This document shows, piece after piece, positions 33,439 to 42,418 of a stretch of DNA of 64,000 nt (the first letter of the stretch is position 1; every line of letters begins with the position of its first letter). Both the position numbers and the translations under genes were made by a program. Source of the stretch: Limivivens faecihominis (lineage in GTDB: Bacteria > Bacillota > Clostridia > Lachnospirales > Lachnospiraceae); assembly GCF_020686945.1 (NCBI RefSeq), contig NZ_JAJEPR010000010.1:1-64000 (forward strand), in the 5' to 3' direction. The notes beneath the pieces are model-generated. The model was given only the letters and a program-made list of their open reading frames with translations. It searched no databases and was not told the DNA's origin.

Positions 33439-33458
33439 TCACAAACTTGTGATATACT
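33439..33458 (+). promoter_or_regulatory. Candidate operator-promoter of the exopolysaccharide operon
   Basis: The palindrome TCACAA-AC-TTGTGA (33439-33452) directly abuts a TATACT -10 box (33453-33458). No well-spaced -35 box is present; the palindrome occupies the spacer. It lies 34 bases before the first gene of the operon, with AAGGGGAA as the ribosome binding site. Confidence 0.45.
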
Positions 33459-33491
33459 AACTCACAGAAAAAAGGTATAAGGGGAACAGAC

Positions 33492-34499
33492 ATGGAAATG
33501 GATTTTGTGATAGCCTGGGTGGACGGGAATGATCCTGCCTGGCAGAAGGAAAAGAGAAAAACGGAACATGTTCCTGAGGTCACGGCGGAAGCGGATGACA
33601 GAAACGAGCGCTACCGGGACTGGGATAATTTACAGTACTGGTTTCGCGGTGTGGAACAGTTTGCACCCTGGGTACGGAAAATTCATTTTGTCACCTGGGG
33701 GCATTTCCCCAAATGGCTGAATACGGAGCATCCGAAGCTTCATATTGTAAAGCACGAAGATTTCATCCCTTCTGAATTTCTGCCTACCTTTAATTCCCAT
33801 ACCATCGAATGGAATTTTCACCGGATTCTGGGACTTTCCGAGCGGTTTGTCTATTTCAATGATGACATGTTTCTGTTGAACCAGATCCACCCGGAGAATT
33901 TTTTCATCGGGGAAAAGCCCGTGGATATGCTGGCCCTGCAGCCGGATGTGGCAAATACGGATAATGAAGTGATGCCTTATATTTACCTGAATAATGCAAT
34001 GCTCCTGGCAAAATACTTTAAGAAATATGAGAATATGAAAGCGCAGCCGGGGGCCTATTTTCATGTCGGTTATCCTCCGAAATATTTTTTCTATAATCTG
34101 ATGGAGACGGCTTTTTCAAGATTTACGGGCTTTTACACAGTCCATGGGCCTTCGCCTCTGAAAAAAAGCACCTATGAGAAGCTGTGGGAGCTGGAAGGAG
34201 AGCGCCTTATAGAGGTCTGTGGCCATCCCTTCCGCCACAAGGGCGATGTGAATCAGTATGTGCTTCGGGAATACCAGAAGCTCAGCGGGAATTTTGTCCC
34301 GAAGAATGTGCAGAGGCTCTGCAGCTACTATGATATTGGAAATGATAACCGTGCGCTGACAGAGACGATCCGGAAGCAGAAAAGTCCGATCGTCTGTATC
34401 AACGACAGCAATCACGCAATCGACTTTGAAAAAGCGAAACGGGAGCTGAATGAGGCTCTGGAATTTCGGCTTGGGAAAAAATCTTCATTTGAAAAGTAA
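33492..34499 (+). CDS. Stealth-family capsular polysaccharide phosphotransferase
   Basis: Enzyme that transfers hexose 1-phosphate from a nucleotide sugar to make phosphodiester-linked glycans. All four Stealth conserved regions are present: CR1 DFVIAWVDGNDPAW (residues 4-17), CR2 RYRDWDNLQYWFRGVEQFAP (about 41-60) continuing to KIHFVTWG, CR3 HGPSPLKKSTYEKLWE (about 218-233), and CR4 CINDSNHAIDFEKAKREL (about 300-317). The substrate motif YFNDDMFLL is at about 117. The 335-residue length is typical. It is cytoplasmic and opens the exopolysaccharide operon, so the polymer or a side chain may contain sugar-phosphate. Confidence 0.92.
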   Translation: MEMDFVIAWVDGNDPAWQKEKRKTEHVPEVTAEADDRNERYRDWDNLQYWFRGVEQFAPWVRKIHFVTWGHFPKWLNTEHPKLHIVKHEDFIPSEFLPTFNSHTIEWNFHRILGLSERFVYFNDDMFLLNQIHPENFFIGEKPVDMLALQPDVANTDNEVMPYIYLNNAMLLAKYFKKYENMKAQPGAYFHVGYPPKYFFYNLMETAFSRFTGFYTVHGPSPLKKSTYEKLWELEGERLIEVCGHPFRHKGDVNQYVLREYQKLSGNFVPKNVQRLCSYYDIGNDNRALTETIRKQKSPIVCINDSNHAIDFEKAKRELNEALEFRLGKKSSFEK

Positions 34500-34516
34500 C
34501 AAAAAGGGGAATATCA

Positions 34517-36682
34517 ATGAATATCCTGCTGACAGGAGGCTCCAGCAGCCTGATCGACAGTATGATTCTGAAGCTCCGCAAAGAGGGGCATCGGGTGTTT
34601 ATACTGACTGGTGACAAATATAAGCATAATAAATATGAAAAAGTATTTGAAAAATATGAGTTTCCATACGACAGCGAGAATCTGAATGAGATTCTGGAGA
34701 GCGTCAACCCGGATGTGACCATTTTGATGGGAGCCTTTGACACCAACTACTACTGGAATGGGGAGGAGAGGGAAAATGTCCGTTTTGTCTCTCATCTCGT
34801 AAATATTCTGGTGGCACATTCCAGGTTCAAGAAAACAAAATTGATTTTTCTCTCCTCGGACGAAGTGTACAGCGGAAATTACGCGCATGATATCGAAGAA
34901 GATGAGAAGTTTTCCGGTTCCGGACTGAAGGCAGAGTGTCTCTCCCAGGCAGAAGAAATGTGCAGGAATTTCTCGGAAAACCGGGGAATGGATCTGATAG
35001 TCTTAAGGCTGGATCATTTTTATGGGATTCCTAAAGGGAAGAAAGATTTAAATCATATTGTGGACAGAATGTGTCTGGAGTGTCTCCGGGACGGCTATAT
35101 CAAGGCGGGTACGGATCATGAGTTTTCCATGCTGTATGAGAAAGATGCAGTGGAATATATTTATCAGGTGGTAAAACGGAAAAAACACGAGCATTTTCTC
35201 TATCATCTTTCTTCCAGTGATGTGGTCAGCGAACTGGAACTGGCAGCCATGATTCAGGATGAAATGAAGAGTGAGGCCAATATCATAACAGTTCCGGGAG
35301 GAGATGGGCGCTGTGTGCTTTCCGGCAGCCGTTTTGAGAGGGAATACGGTGTACACGCTTTCTGTGACTGGAAAAAGGCTGTGAAGGATATCGTTTCTTA
35401 CATGCAGCGGCATAAGGGCGTTTTCCTGAAGGATGACGAGCTGAAGAAGCCCTGGTGGAAGAGGCTCTGGGAAAAATGGAAATGGCTGCTTCATGTGCTT
35501 TTTCCTTTTATGGAAAATCTGGCCTGCTTTATTCCGTTTTTCATGCTCAACAACCGTACAGTGGGAAGTGAATATTTTGCCAATCTGGATCCCTTCCTTT
35601 TATATGTGCTGCTCTTTGCCATTGTATATGGGCAGCAGCAGGCAACTTTTTCTGCCATGTGTGCGGTGGCAGGTTATTTGTTCCGGCAGATGTATACCAG
35701 AAGCGGTTTTGAAGTGCTGATGGATTACAATACCTATGTGTGGATTGCCCAGCTCTTTATTCTGGGACTGGTTGTCGGTTACATGAGAGATCAGATCCGT
35801 ACGATGCGGATGGAGAGCCAGGAGCTTGAAGACCACTTATCGAGGCAGATCACGGATATCCGGGATATCAATGAGAGCAACATCCGCGTGAAAAAGGTCA
35901 TGGAGCAGCAGCTCATCGATCAGAGGGATGGTATCGGCAAGATCTACAGCATCACGAAAGCGCTGGATCAGCGAATGCCGGATGAAGTTATGTTCTACGC
36001 CGTCGAGATTCTGACGGAGCTGATGGGAACACGGGATGTGGCGCTCTATAACGTGGTGAACGGGGATTATGCCCGGATCTTTTCTGCAGCCTCCCCAAAA
36101 GCCCGGAGTCTGGGAAATTCTATCCGCTATCGGGAGATGACAGAAATTTATGAAGAGCTGGCGGAAGAAAAGGTTTATATCAATAAAACCATGGATGAAA
36201 GGTATCCGCTGATGGCCCGGGCCATTTATCAGGAGGGTTCCATACAGATGATTATTATGTTGTGGGGCTTAAGCTGGGAAAAAATGACTCTGGGGCAGGC
36301 CAACTTCCTTACCGTAGTCAGCTATTTGATTCAGAATGCGGTGCTCAGTTCCCAAAGATACATGCAGGCACTGGAAGAAAAGCGATACAGCCAGGATTCC
36401 AGAATTCTGGAGAAGGAAGCCTTTGTTTCCCTGGTACAGGCTTATAAAAGTGCAGAGGAGCGGAATCTCGTGGAATGTATTCTTCTTCACATCGAGGTAC
36501 CGGCGGAAAACTACCGGGATGTGGACGCAGCCATGACGAAGCGTCTCCGAGGCAGCGACTATATGGGCATCATGACAGACGGAGGGCTTTATGTTCTTCT
36601 GGCAAACACGACAAAAGAAAGTGCTGTTCCTGTACAGGCACGTTTTAAGGAAAATGGCTACCAGACAGAAATTGTGGAGTAA
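34517..36682 (+). CDS. pelD: SDR-like domain fused to a PelD-type c-di-GMP receptor
   Basis: A 721-residue fusion. Residues 1-310 are an extended SDR (nucleotide-sugar epimerase) fold with LLTGGSSSLID at 4-14 and FLSSDEVYSG at 111-120. Its catalytic YxxxK appears lost: Lys138 remains, but residue 134 is Gly. Residues of about 322-425 hold four transmembrane helices, followed by a coiled coil (425-470) and a GAF domain (about 470-625). A degenerate GGDEF domain ends the protein: RGSD (678-681), five residues, then TDGGLYVLL. The RxxD position matches a c-di-GMP I-site; the GGDEF residues are lost. This is the PelD domain order, so it probably activates polymer synthesis when c-di-GMP binds. 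Confidence 0.85.
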   Translation: MNILLTGGSSSLIDSMILKLRKEGHRVFILTGDKYKHNKYEKVFEKYEFPYDSENLNEILESVNPDVTILMGAFDTNYYWNGEERENVRFVSHLVNILVAHSRFKKTKLIFLSSDEVYSGNYAHDIEEDEKFSGSGLKAECLSQAEEMCRNFSENRGMDLIVLRLDHFYGIPKGKKDLNHIVDRMCLECLRDGYIKAGTDHEFSMLYEKDAVEYIYQVVKRKKHEHFLYHLSSSDVVSELELAAMIQDEMKSEANIITVPGGDGRCVLSGSRFEREYGVHAFCDWKKAVKDIVSYMQRHKGVFLKDDELKKPWWKRLWEKWKWLLHVLFPFMENLACFIPFFMLNNRTVGSEYFANLDPFLLYVLLFAIVYGQQQATFSAMCAVAGYLFRQMYTRSGFEVLMDYNTYVWIAQLFILGLVVGYMRDQIRTMRMESQELEDHLSRQITDIRDINESNIRVKKVMEQQLIDQRDGIGKIYSITKALDQRMPDEVMFYAVEILTELMGTRDVALYNVVNGDYARIFSAASPKARSLGNSIRYREMTEIYEELAEEKVYINKTMDERYPLMARAIYQEGSIQMIIMLWGLSWEKMTLGQANFLTVVSYLIQNAVLSSQRYMQALEEKRYSQDSRILEKEAFVSLVQAYKSAEERNLVECILLHIEVPAENYRDVDAAMTKRLRGSDYMGIMTDGGLYVLLANTTKESAVPVQARFKENGYQTEIVE

Positions 36683-36690
36683 AAACAGCA

Positions 36691-37599
36691 ATGTCACAGA
36701 GAATGAAACTGTTTATTTTAATCCTTGTTATAAATATCGTTATGGTTCTGGTTTATCTGATCTGGAATCATCTGAGAAAAAAAGAAAAAGTTTTGAGTAC
36801 CTGGATGAAGGCTGCAGTTATGCTTCTTTGTCCGCTGGTGGGGCCGGCCTTTGTTTTTCTCTCCTACTTGTTTTATAAGCTTGTGATGTCCCAGAACATG
36901 GATCTTTCGGATGTGGTTTTTGGCAAGGAAAAAACCAGGGCTTTCATCAGGCCGGATGAAGAGGTGGAGAAGAATATGATCTCCATCGAGGATGCCCTGG
37001 AAATTGCCGATAAAAAGAGCCTTCGTACATTTATTATGAATGTAATCCGGGGAGACTACAGGAATTCGCTGGCCTCCCTTGCTCTGGCTCTGAACAGTGA
37101 GGACTCGGAGACCGCCCATTATGCGGCATCGGTTCTTCAGGATGTGCTCAGTGATTTCCGCAGTCAGGTACAGGAAAAATATGTCCGGAGTCAGGTGGAG
37201 GATGAGGAACAGGCAGAAAATTGTATCTCCCTGGTGGAGTATATGCTCCCAATTATTGTGCAGAAAGTTCTGACAAATATGGAGCAGCATGCCATGATTG
37301 CCAGAATGGATGAGGTGTTGGAAAAAGCCTGGACACTGGATCGCAGGAAGATCAGCAGTGTGCTTTATGAAAAAATGTGCCAGTGTCTTCTGGATATTCA
37401 GGACTATAAGACTTGTGAAAAATGGTGTGTTCGGTCTATGGAGCAGTATCCGGCTGCTCTGTCCAGCTATACCAGTGAACTGAAGCTCTTTTTCTCCTGC
37501 GGGGATAAAGAGAAGTTTTTTGATGTGATGAAAAGGCTGCGGGCCTCGGATATCACGATTGACAGCGAAACTCTGGAGCTGATCCGGACCTTCATGTGA
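36691..37599 (+). CDS. pelE: PelE-like membrane protein
   Basis: The 302 residues carry two N-terminal transmembrane segments (about 7-24 and 36-60) followed by a helical, TPR-like cytoplasmic region (CLLDIQDYKTCEKWCVRSME and similar helical pairs). This architecture and the position between PelD and the PelA-position gene match PelE, which in Pel systems joins PelD, PelF and PelG at the membrane. Sequence similarity itself is not something I can score by eye. The gene starts nine bases after pelD, and GGAG lies in the pelD stop region. Confidence 0.75.
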   Translation: MSQRMKLFILILVINIVMVLVYLIWNHLRKKEKVLSTWMKAAVMLLCPLVGPAFVFLSYLFYKLVMSQNMDLSDVVFGKEKTRAFIRPDEEVEKNMISIEDALEIADKKSLRTFIMNVIRGDYRNSLASLALALNSEDSETAHYAASVLQDVLSDFRSQVQEKYVRSQVEDEEQAENCISLVEYMLPIIVQKVLTNMEQHAMIARMDEVLEKAWTLDRRKISSVLYEKMCQCLLDIQDYKTCEKWCVRSMEQYPAALSSYTSELKLFFSCGDKEKFFDVMKRLRASDITIDSETLELIRTFM

Positions 37600-37612
37600 T
37601 AAAGGATGAAAA

Positions 37613-39442
37613 ATGGTTTCAAGACGAAATTTTTTCAGCATAACGATTATGATGCTCGTTCTCCTCGTGCTCTTTCAGTTTTCCATGGTCTTAAGAGACC
37701 GGCAGAACACCTATGATACAAACGCAAATCTTTCCCAGCGGGTTTCGGACGGGGAAGAGGCCTGGAGCCAGGAGACGAGCCGGACTTCTGAATGTTTTGG
37801 AGAAAAAAAGAACATTATTTTCATAGGGAATGCTTCCGGAAGCATGGGAACGGCGGTCACGAGATGGGGAACCTATATCAAACAGCCCGTCAGTTCCTAT
37901 GATTCCCTCGCGGCATTTGAAGAAGGGGAGGAAACGCTCCCGCAGATGCTGATTCTGGAATCGGAGACCTATGCACTGGGTGAAAATCTGGTGAAACTCA
38001 GGAAACTGGTAAAACAGGGTGTCATCCTTGTCTTTGGCTGCCTGGAAGATCCGAAGGTTCTGGCGGAGAACGAGAGCTTACGGAAATTCCTGGGGATTCG
38101 CTCGATCGTTTCCGAGACGACGGAGCTTAACGGGGTAAGGCTTTTTGCGGGACTGCTTCTGGGAGGCGAGAGCGTCTACGAGACACCGGAAAAAGAAGAT
38201 GAGAGAAAGCGCCAGGATCTGGAACTCACTGTTCCATGGTATCAGGTGGGAAGCGGAACCAAGACCTACATGGTGGGCCTTTTGCCGGAGGAGAGCGAGG
38301 CAAATGTGAAAAATGAGGACCTGCCCACGCTGATCTGGCGAAACGGAATGGATAACGGCAGTGTCTTTGCCGTGGTCGGGGATTATCTGAAGGACAGCAG
38401 CGCCTTGGGGCTTCTGGATGGAATGCTGGCGGAAGCCTCCGACTACACGATCTACCCGATCGTAAACGCCCAGAATCTTTCTATGGTGGATTTTCCGGTT
38501 TTCGCGGATGAGAACAGCGGGGAGATTCAGAGACTTTACAGCCAGCGGACGACAGGAATGGTCCGGGATATCATGTGGCCGTCGCTGATCTCTATCACGG
38601 AACAGAGCGGGATGAAAATGACCTGTTTTGTGGAACCCCAGGAGGACTATCTGGATGGGATAGAGCCAAATGGAAGCAACATGGAGTTTTATTTAAAGCA
38701 GATGAAGGAGCAGGAGGCGGAGGCTGGTCTTTCCCTTCAGTATAAGGCAGCCGACTCCCTTGCGGACAAGCTTGAGCGGGACGCAGATTTTTTGAAATCG
38801 ACGGGCAGCAGCTATGTCTACGGCGCGGCCTTTGCGGACCAGGCGGAGCTTAATGAGGTCTGGGAGCTGACGGACAGCAGTCTCCTTAAGAATGTCAGCA
38901 CAGTGACCTGCGGCTACACGGAAGACTATCCGGTGGTTTCCTATGGAACAGATTCCATTACTTTACAGTGTGCAACGAGCGATGGTATGAATTATACTTA
39001 CCGCGGAGATATCCGGATGAAAAGCATTGAGAGCGCCCTGGGCTATACGAATGTCATGCTGAATATGCAGGCGATCTACTGGCCGGAGCGGGAGACGGAC
39101 CGCTGGGAGATCATGCAGAAGCAGTTTGCCAGCAACCTTCTCACCTACTGGAAGAACTTTTCCTGCTTTTCCAATACGACCCTTTCCCAGAGTGACGCCA
39201 GAGTGCGGACCTTTCTGAAACTGGATTACAAATATTCCAGGGAGGACGACGAGATTACGCTGGAGACCTCGGAAGCGGAAAGTTCTTTCATCCTTCGGAC
39301 TCACGGGGAAGAGGCTGAGGAGATCGAGGGCGGAAGATTTGAAAGAATCGAAGAGAATGCATATCTTATCTATGCAGAAGATACGACCGTAAAGATTCAG
39401 GTGGAGGCTCCGGATCTTTCTGATTATAGCGGAAAAAACTAG
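37613..39442 (+). CDS. DUF2194-like membrane-anchored protein at the PelA position
   Basis: A 609-residue protein with one N-terminal transmembrane segment (about residues 7-24) and a large extracytoplasmic part. The N-terminal part resembles a flavodoxin- or glutaminase-like fold (IIFIGNASGSMGTAVTRW). The middle contains FPVFADENSGEIQRLYSQRT and a long stretch (about 330-480) reminiscent of carbohydrate-deacetylase-like barrels, without the classical NodB motif in clear view. Such DUF2194 proteins occur beside pelF in Firmicutes. By position it may modify or cleave the polymer, as PelA does; that is an inference. Gene starts 13 bases after pelE. Confidence 0.65.
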   Translation: MVSRRNFFSITIMMLVLLVLFQFSMVLRDRQNTYDTNANLSQRVSDGEEAWSQETSRTSECFGEKKNIIFIGNASGSMGTAVTRWGTYIKQPVSSYDSLAAFEEGEETLPQMLILESETYALGENLVKLRKLVKQGVILVFGCLEDPKVLAENESLRKFLGIRSIVSETTELNGVRLFAGLLLGGESVYETPEKEDERKRQDLELTVPWYQVGSGTKTYMVGLLPEESEANVKNEDLPTLIWRNGMDNGSVFAVVGDYLKDSSALGLLDGMLAEASDYTIYPIVNAQNLSMVDFPVFADENSGEIQRLYSQRTTGMVRDIMWPSLISITEQSGMKMTCFVEPQEDYLDGIEPNGSNMEFYLKQMKEQEAEAGLSLQYKAADSLADKLERDADFLKSTGSSYVYGAAFADQAELNEVWELTDSSLLKNVSTVTCGYTEDYPVVSYGTDSITLQCATSDGMNYTYRGDIRMKSIESALGYTNVMLNMQAIYWPERETDRWEIMQKQFASNLLTYWKNFSCFSNTTLSQSDARVRTFLKLDYKYSREDDEITLETSEAESSFILRTHGEEAEEIEGGRFERIEENAYLIYAEDTTVKIQVEAPDLSDYSGKN

Positions 39443-39466
39443 CAGAGGCTGGAAAAGAGGCGAAAG

Positions 39467-40933
39467 ATGAAGGTTTGTATTGTGGCGGAGGGCTGCTACC
39501 CATATGTGGTGGGCGGCGTTTCCGGCTGGATCAACAGCATGATCCAGTCCTTTCCAAATGTGGAATTTATTTTGCTGACGATTGTGGCAGACCGCTCCTT
39601 TCGCGGCAAATTCGTATATGGGCTTCCGGAAAATCTGACCCAGGTTTATGAGATTTATCTCGATGATTTTGAGTGGGTGGAGGGAAAAAAGACAGAGCGC
39701 TTCCAGAGAAACATGCATCTTACAAAAAAGGAGTATGCGGGGCTCATGGATATTGTCATGAACCGGAAAACGGACTGGGGCGTGATTTTTGACCTCTTCC
39801 ATAAGAACCGGCTGTCCGTGGACAGGCTCCTCATGGGGCCGGATTTTTTCCAGATCGTTCGGGAATGTTACAACCGGAAATATCCGAACATTGTGTTTTC
39901 TGATTTTCTCTGGACCATGCGTTCCATTTATCTTCCGCTTTTTCGGATCATGAAGATGGAGGTGCCGAAGGCTGATTTCTACCATTGCGTGGCGACGGGC
40001 TATGCGGGCGTCCTCGGAAGTATGGCGAAGCATTTTCACGGGAGCTCGCTTCTGATCTCCGAGCATGGAATTTACACCCGGGAACGAGAGGAGGAGCTTA
40101 TCAAAGCTGAGTGGGTAAAAGGCATCTACAAAAATATCTGGATCGAGCAGTTTAAGAAAATGTCGCTCCTTGCCTATGAGAAGGCGGATATCGTGACCTG
40201 TCTTTACGACCGGGCGAAAGCCTTACAGATCGAGCTTGGCTGTCCGGAGGAGAAGATCCGGGTGACGCCAAACGGCATCAAGGCGGATACCTTTGAGGGA
40301 ATCCCGGGAAAAAGTGAAGAAGAAGAGGCGTATATCAACGCCGGAGCTGTCCTCCGCGTGACGCCGATCAAGGATGTCAAGACGATGATTCAGGCCTTTG
40401 CCTTTGCAAAGAAGAGTGTTCCGAAGCTGAAGCTCTGGATCATGGGACCGACGGACGAGGACGAGACCTACGCCCAGGAATGTTTTGATCTGGTGAAAGC
40501 CCTTGGTGTGGAAGATGTGGAGTTCACCGGCCGGGTAAATGTGAAAGATTACCTTGGAAAAATGGATTTTACGCTGCTGACCAGCATCAGCGAGGGCCAG
40601 CCCCTCACGATTCTCGAAAGCTATGCGGCTCATAAGCCGGTCATCGCCACAGACGTAGGAAACTGCCGGGAACTGATTTACGGAAATGACGACGGCTTTG
40701 GCTCCGCCGGAATCCTGACCCATATCATGAACATCGAGGAGATCGCCCAGGCCATGATCACGATGACGGAGGATCAGGAGGAGCGAGAGCGGATGGGAGA
40801 AGCCGGCTATAAAAGGGTAAACGCTTTTTACCGGATCGAACAGATGAAAGATGTTTACCGGGAAATATATAAGGAACTCTCGGACAAGCAGAAGCTTACC
40901 TGGACGGAGGAGCCTTTTGGACTCAGACGATAG
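39467..40933 (+). CDS. pelF: PelF glycosyltransferase (GT4)
   Basis: Cytoplasmic GT4 transferase that polymerises the Pel chain. The N-terminus EGCYPYVVGGVSGWINSMI is the PelF signature (DUF3492). The acceptor domain runs to about residue 260. The donor-binding Rossmann domain includes VTPNGIKADTF and the GT4 E-x7-E motif in TSISEGQPLTILESYAAHKP (about 368-387). In Pel systems PelF uses UDP-GlcNAc or a related sugar. The 488-residue length is normal. The PelG gene follows 18 bases later, the conserved pelF-pelG pairing. Confidence 0.93.
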   Translation: MKVCIVAEGCYPYVVGGVSGWINSMIQSFPNVEFILLTIVADRSFRGKFVYGLPENLTQVYEIYLDDFEWVEGKKTERFQRNMHLTKKEYAGLMDIVMNRKTDWGVIFDLFHKNRLSVDRLLMGPDFFQIVRECYNRKYPNIVFSDFLWTMRSIYLPLFRIMKMEVPKADFYHCVATGYAGVLGSMAKHFHGSSLLISEHGIYTREREEELIKAEWVKGIYKNIWIEQFKKMSLLAYEKADIVTCLYDRAKALQIELGCPEEKIRVTPNGIKADTFEGIPGKSEEEEAYINAGAVLRVTPIKDVKTMIQAFAFAKKSVPKLKLWIMGPTDEDETYAQECFDLVKALGVEDVEFTGRVNVKDYLGKMDFTLLTSISEGQPLTILESYAAHKPVIATDVGNCRELIYGNDDGFGSAGILTHIMNIEEIAQAMITMTEDQEERERMGEAGYKRVNAFYRIEQMKDVYREIYKELSDKQKLTWTEEPFGLRR

Positions 40934-40951
40934 AAAGGAGAGGAGACGGAT

Positions 40952-42418
40952 ATGGCAGGTATCGGTGTAAAACTGAACAACATCTATGGAAAGAATACGC
41001 TGACGACAGATCTCATCGGCATCGGTTACAGCACGGTTGTGACCATTGAGCCGATGCTGGCGGTGATCGGGGCTCTCACCTTCATGGAATATTTTCTGGA
41101 TTTCTCGTCTGTGGATTATACTACAAGGGAACTTTTTTCCTGTACGGTGCTCTATATCTTCATTTTCGCTCTGCTGACGGCCTCGCCATTCAACTCGGTG
41201 CTCTCAAGATACATGTCGGATGTGATCTATGAGGAACGGTATGAGGATATTCTTCCATGTTATTATGTGGGGCTGTTTCTGAATATCGTGTTCAGTGCCA
41301 TGGTGGGGATTCCCTTCTGTATTCACGAATCTCTGGTGGGAAAGGTGGATATCATTTATGTTTTCACGGGTTACTGTGGATTCATGGCGCTGGTGCTGGC
41401 CTTTTATTCGATGCTCTATCTCTCGATCTGTAAGGATTATAAGAAAATTTCCTTTTGCTTCCTTCTGAGCATGATTGTTACAGTTATGCTGGGCTTTCTT
41501 TTTGTGAAAGGGCTTCACTGGAGCATCACTTATAGTATGCTTCTGGCTCTGACGATTGGCTTCTGGCTCATCGCCTGCCTGGAATTTTCCATGATCCGCA
41601 GCTATTTCCGGGAAAACAGCGGAAGGTACCGGAGGGTGCTGCAGTATTTCCGGGAATACTGGCCGCTGGTGGTGACGAATTTTCTATACACGCTGGGGCT
41701 TTATATACATAATTTTGTGTTCTGGACCACGGATCTTCACATGGTTGTGGCAAAAAGCTTCGTCTGCGTGCAGACCTACGATATGGCTACCTGCCTGGCG
41801 ATGTTTACGAATATTTCAGCCAGCGTGATCTTCATCAGCCGTGTGGAGATGCATTTTCACGACCGCTACAAGGCTTACTCGGAGGCTGTGACCGGAGGCC
41901 GGGGAAGCGATATCGAGATCACGAAGAAGCGTATGTTCCGTCTGCTGGCCGAGGAGCTTATGAGCCTGGCGAGAATCCAGTTCATCATTACTCTGGTGAT
42001 TTTTCTGCTGTGTATGATTTTACTTCCCCGGCTGGGCTTTGGAGGTATGACCATGAGGATTTATCCCTGTCTGGCGGCGGGGTATTTTATCCTGTTTCTG
42101 ATGTATGCGGAGATTATTTTTCTTTATTATTTTAACGATCTGAAAGGCTCGGTGCTGACGGCCCTGTCTTTCTGCGCCGGCACGCTGATCGGAAGCGTGA
42201 TTTCCACCCATTTTTCTGAGATCTGGTACGGTCTCGGTCTTGTGGCCGGCAGCTTTATCGGTTTTACCGTTGCTTTCCATCGGATTCAGTGGATGGAAAA
42301 GCATCTGGATATTCATATCTTCTGTAACGGGCATCTTTTGAAGACGAAAAAAGGAAAATGTCCGTCGCCGAAGGTGTTCGACAGATATGAAGAAAAGCAA
42401 GGGGCATATGAGAAATGA
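40952..42418 (+). CDS. pelG: PelG polysaccharide export membrane protein
   Basis: MATE-like membrane protein of the Pel system; it carries the growing polymer across the membrane with PelD, PelE and PelF. The start MAGIGVKLNNIYGKNTLTTD matches known PelG proteins, which begin MAGIGFxL. About 12 transmembrane helices are visible over 488 residues, with a cytoplasmic loop (RYKAYSEAVTGGRGSDIEIT, about 310-330). A strong AGGAGAGGAG precedes the ATG. The stop overlaps the next ATG (ATGA). Confidence 0.92.
   Translation: MAGIGVKLNNIYGKNTLTTDLIGIGYSTVVTIEPMLAVIGALTFMEYFLDFSSVDYTTRELFSCTVLYIFIFALLTASPFNSVLSRYMSDVIYEERYEDILPCYYVGLFLNIVFSAMVGIPFCIHESLVGKVDIIYVFTGYCGFMALVLAFYSMLYLSICKDYKKISFCFLLSMIVTVMLGFLFVKGLHWSITYSMLLALTIGFWLIACLEFSMIRSYFRENSGRYRRVLQYFREYWPLVVTNFLYTLGLYIHNFVFWTTDLHMVVAKSFVCVQTYDMATCLAMFTNISASVIFISRVEMHFHDRYKAYSEAVTGGRGSDIEITKKRMFRLLAEELMSLARIQFIITLVIFLLCMILLPRLGFGGMTMRIYPCLAAGYFILFLMYAEIIFLYYFNDLKGSVLTALSFCAGTLIGSVISTHFSEIWYGLGLVAGSFIGFTVAFHRIQWMEKHLDIHIFCNGHLLKTKKGKCPSPKVFDRYEEKQGAYEK

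Noticed and set aside
36691..37599. Diguanylate cyclase in the Pel operon
   Set aside because: No GGDEF motif is present in any gene of the operon; the only related domain is the degenerate one in the PelD fusion.
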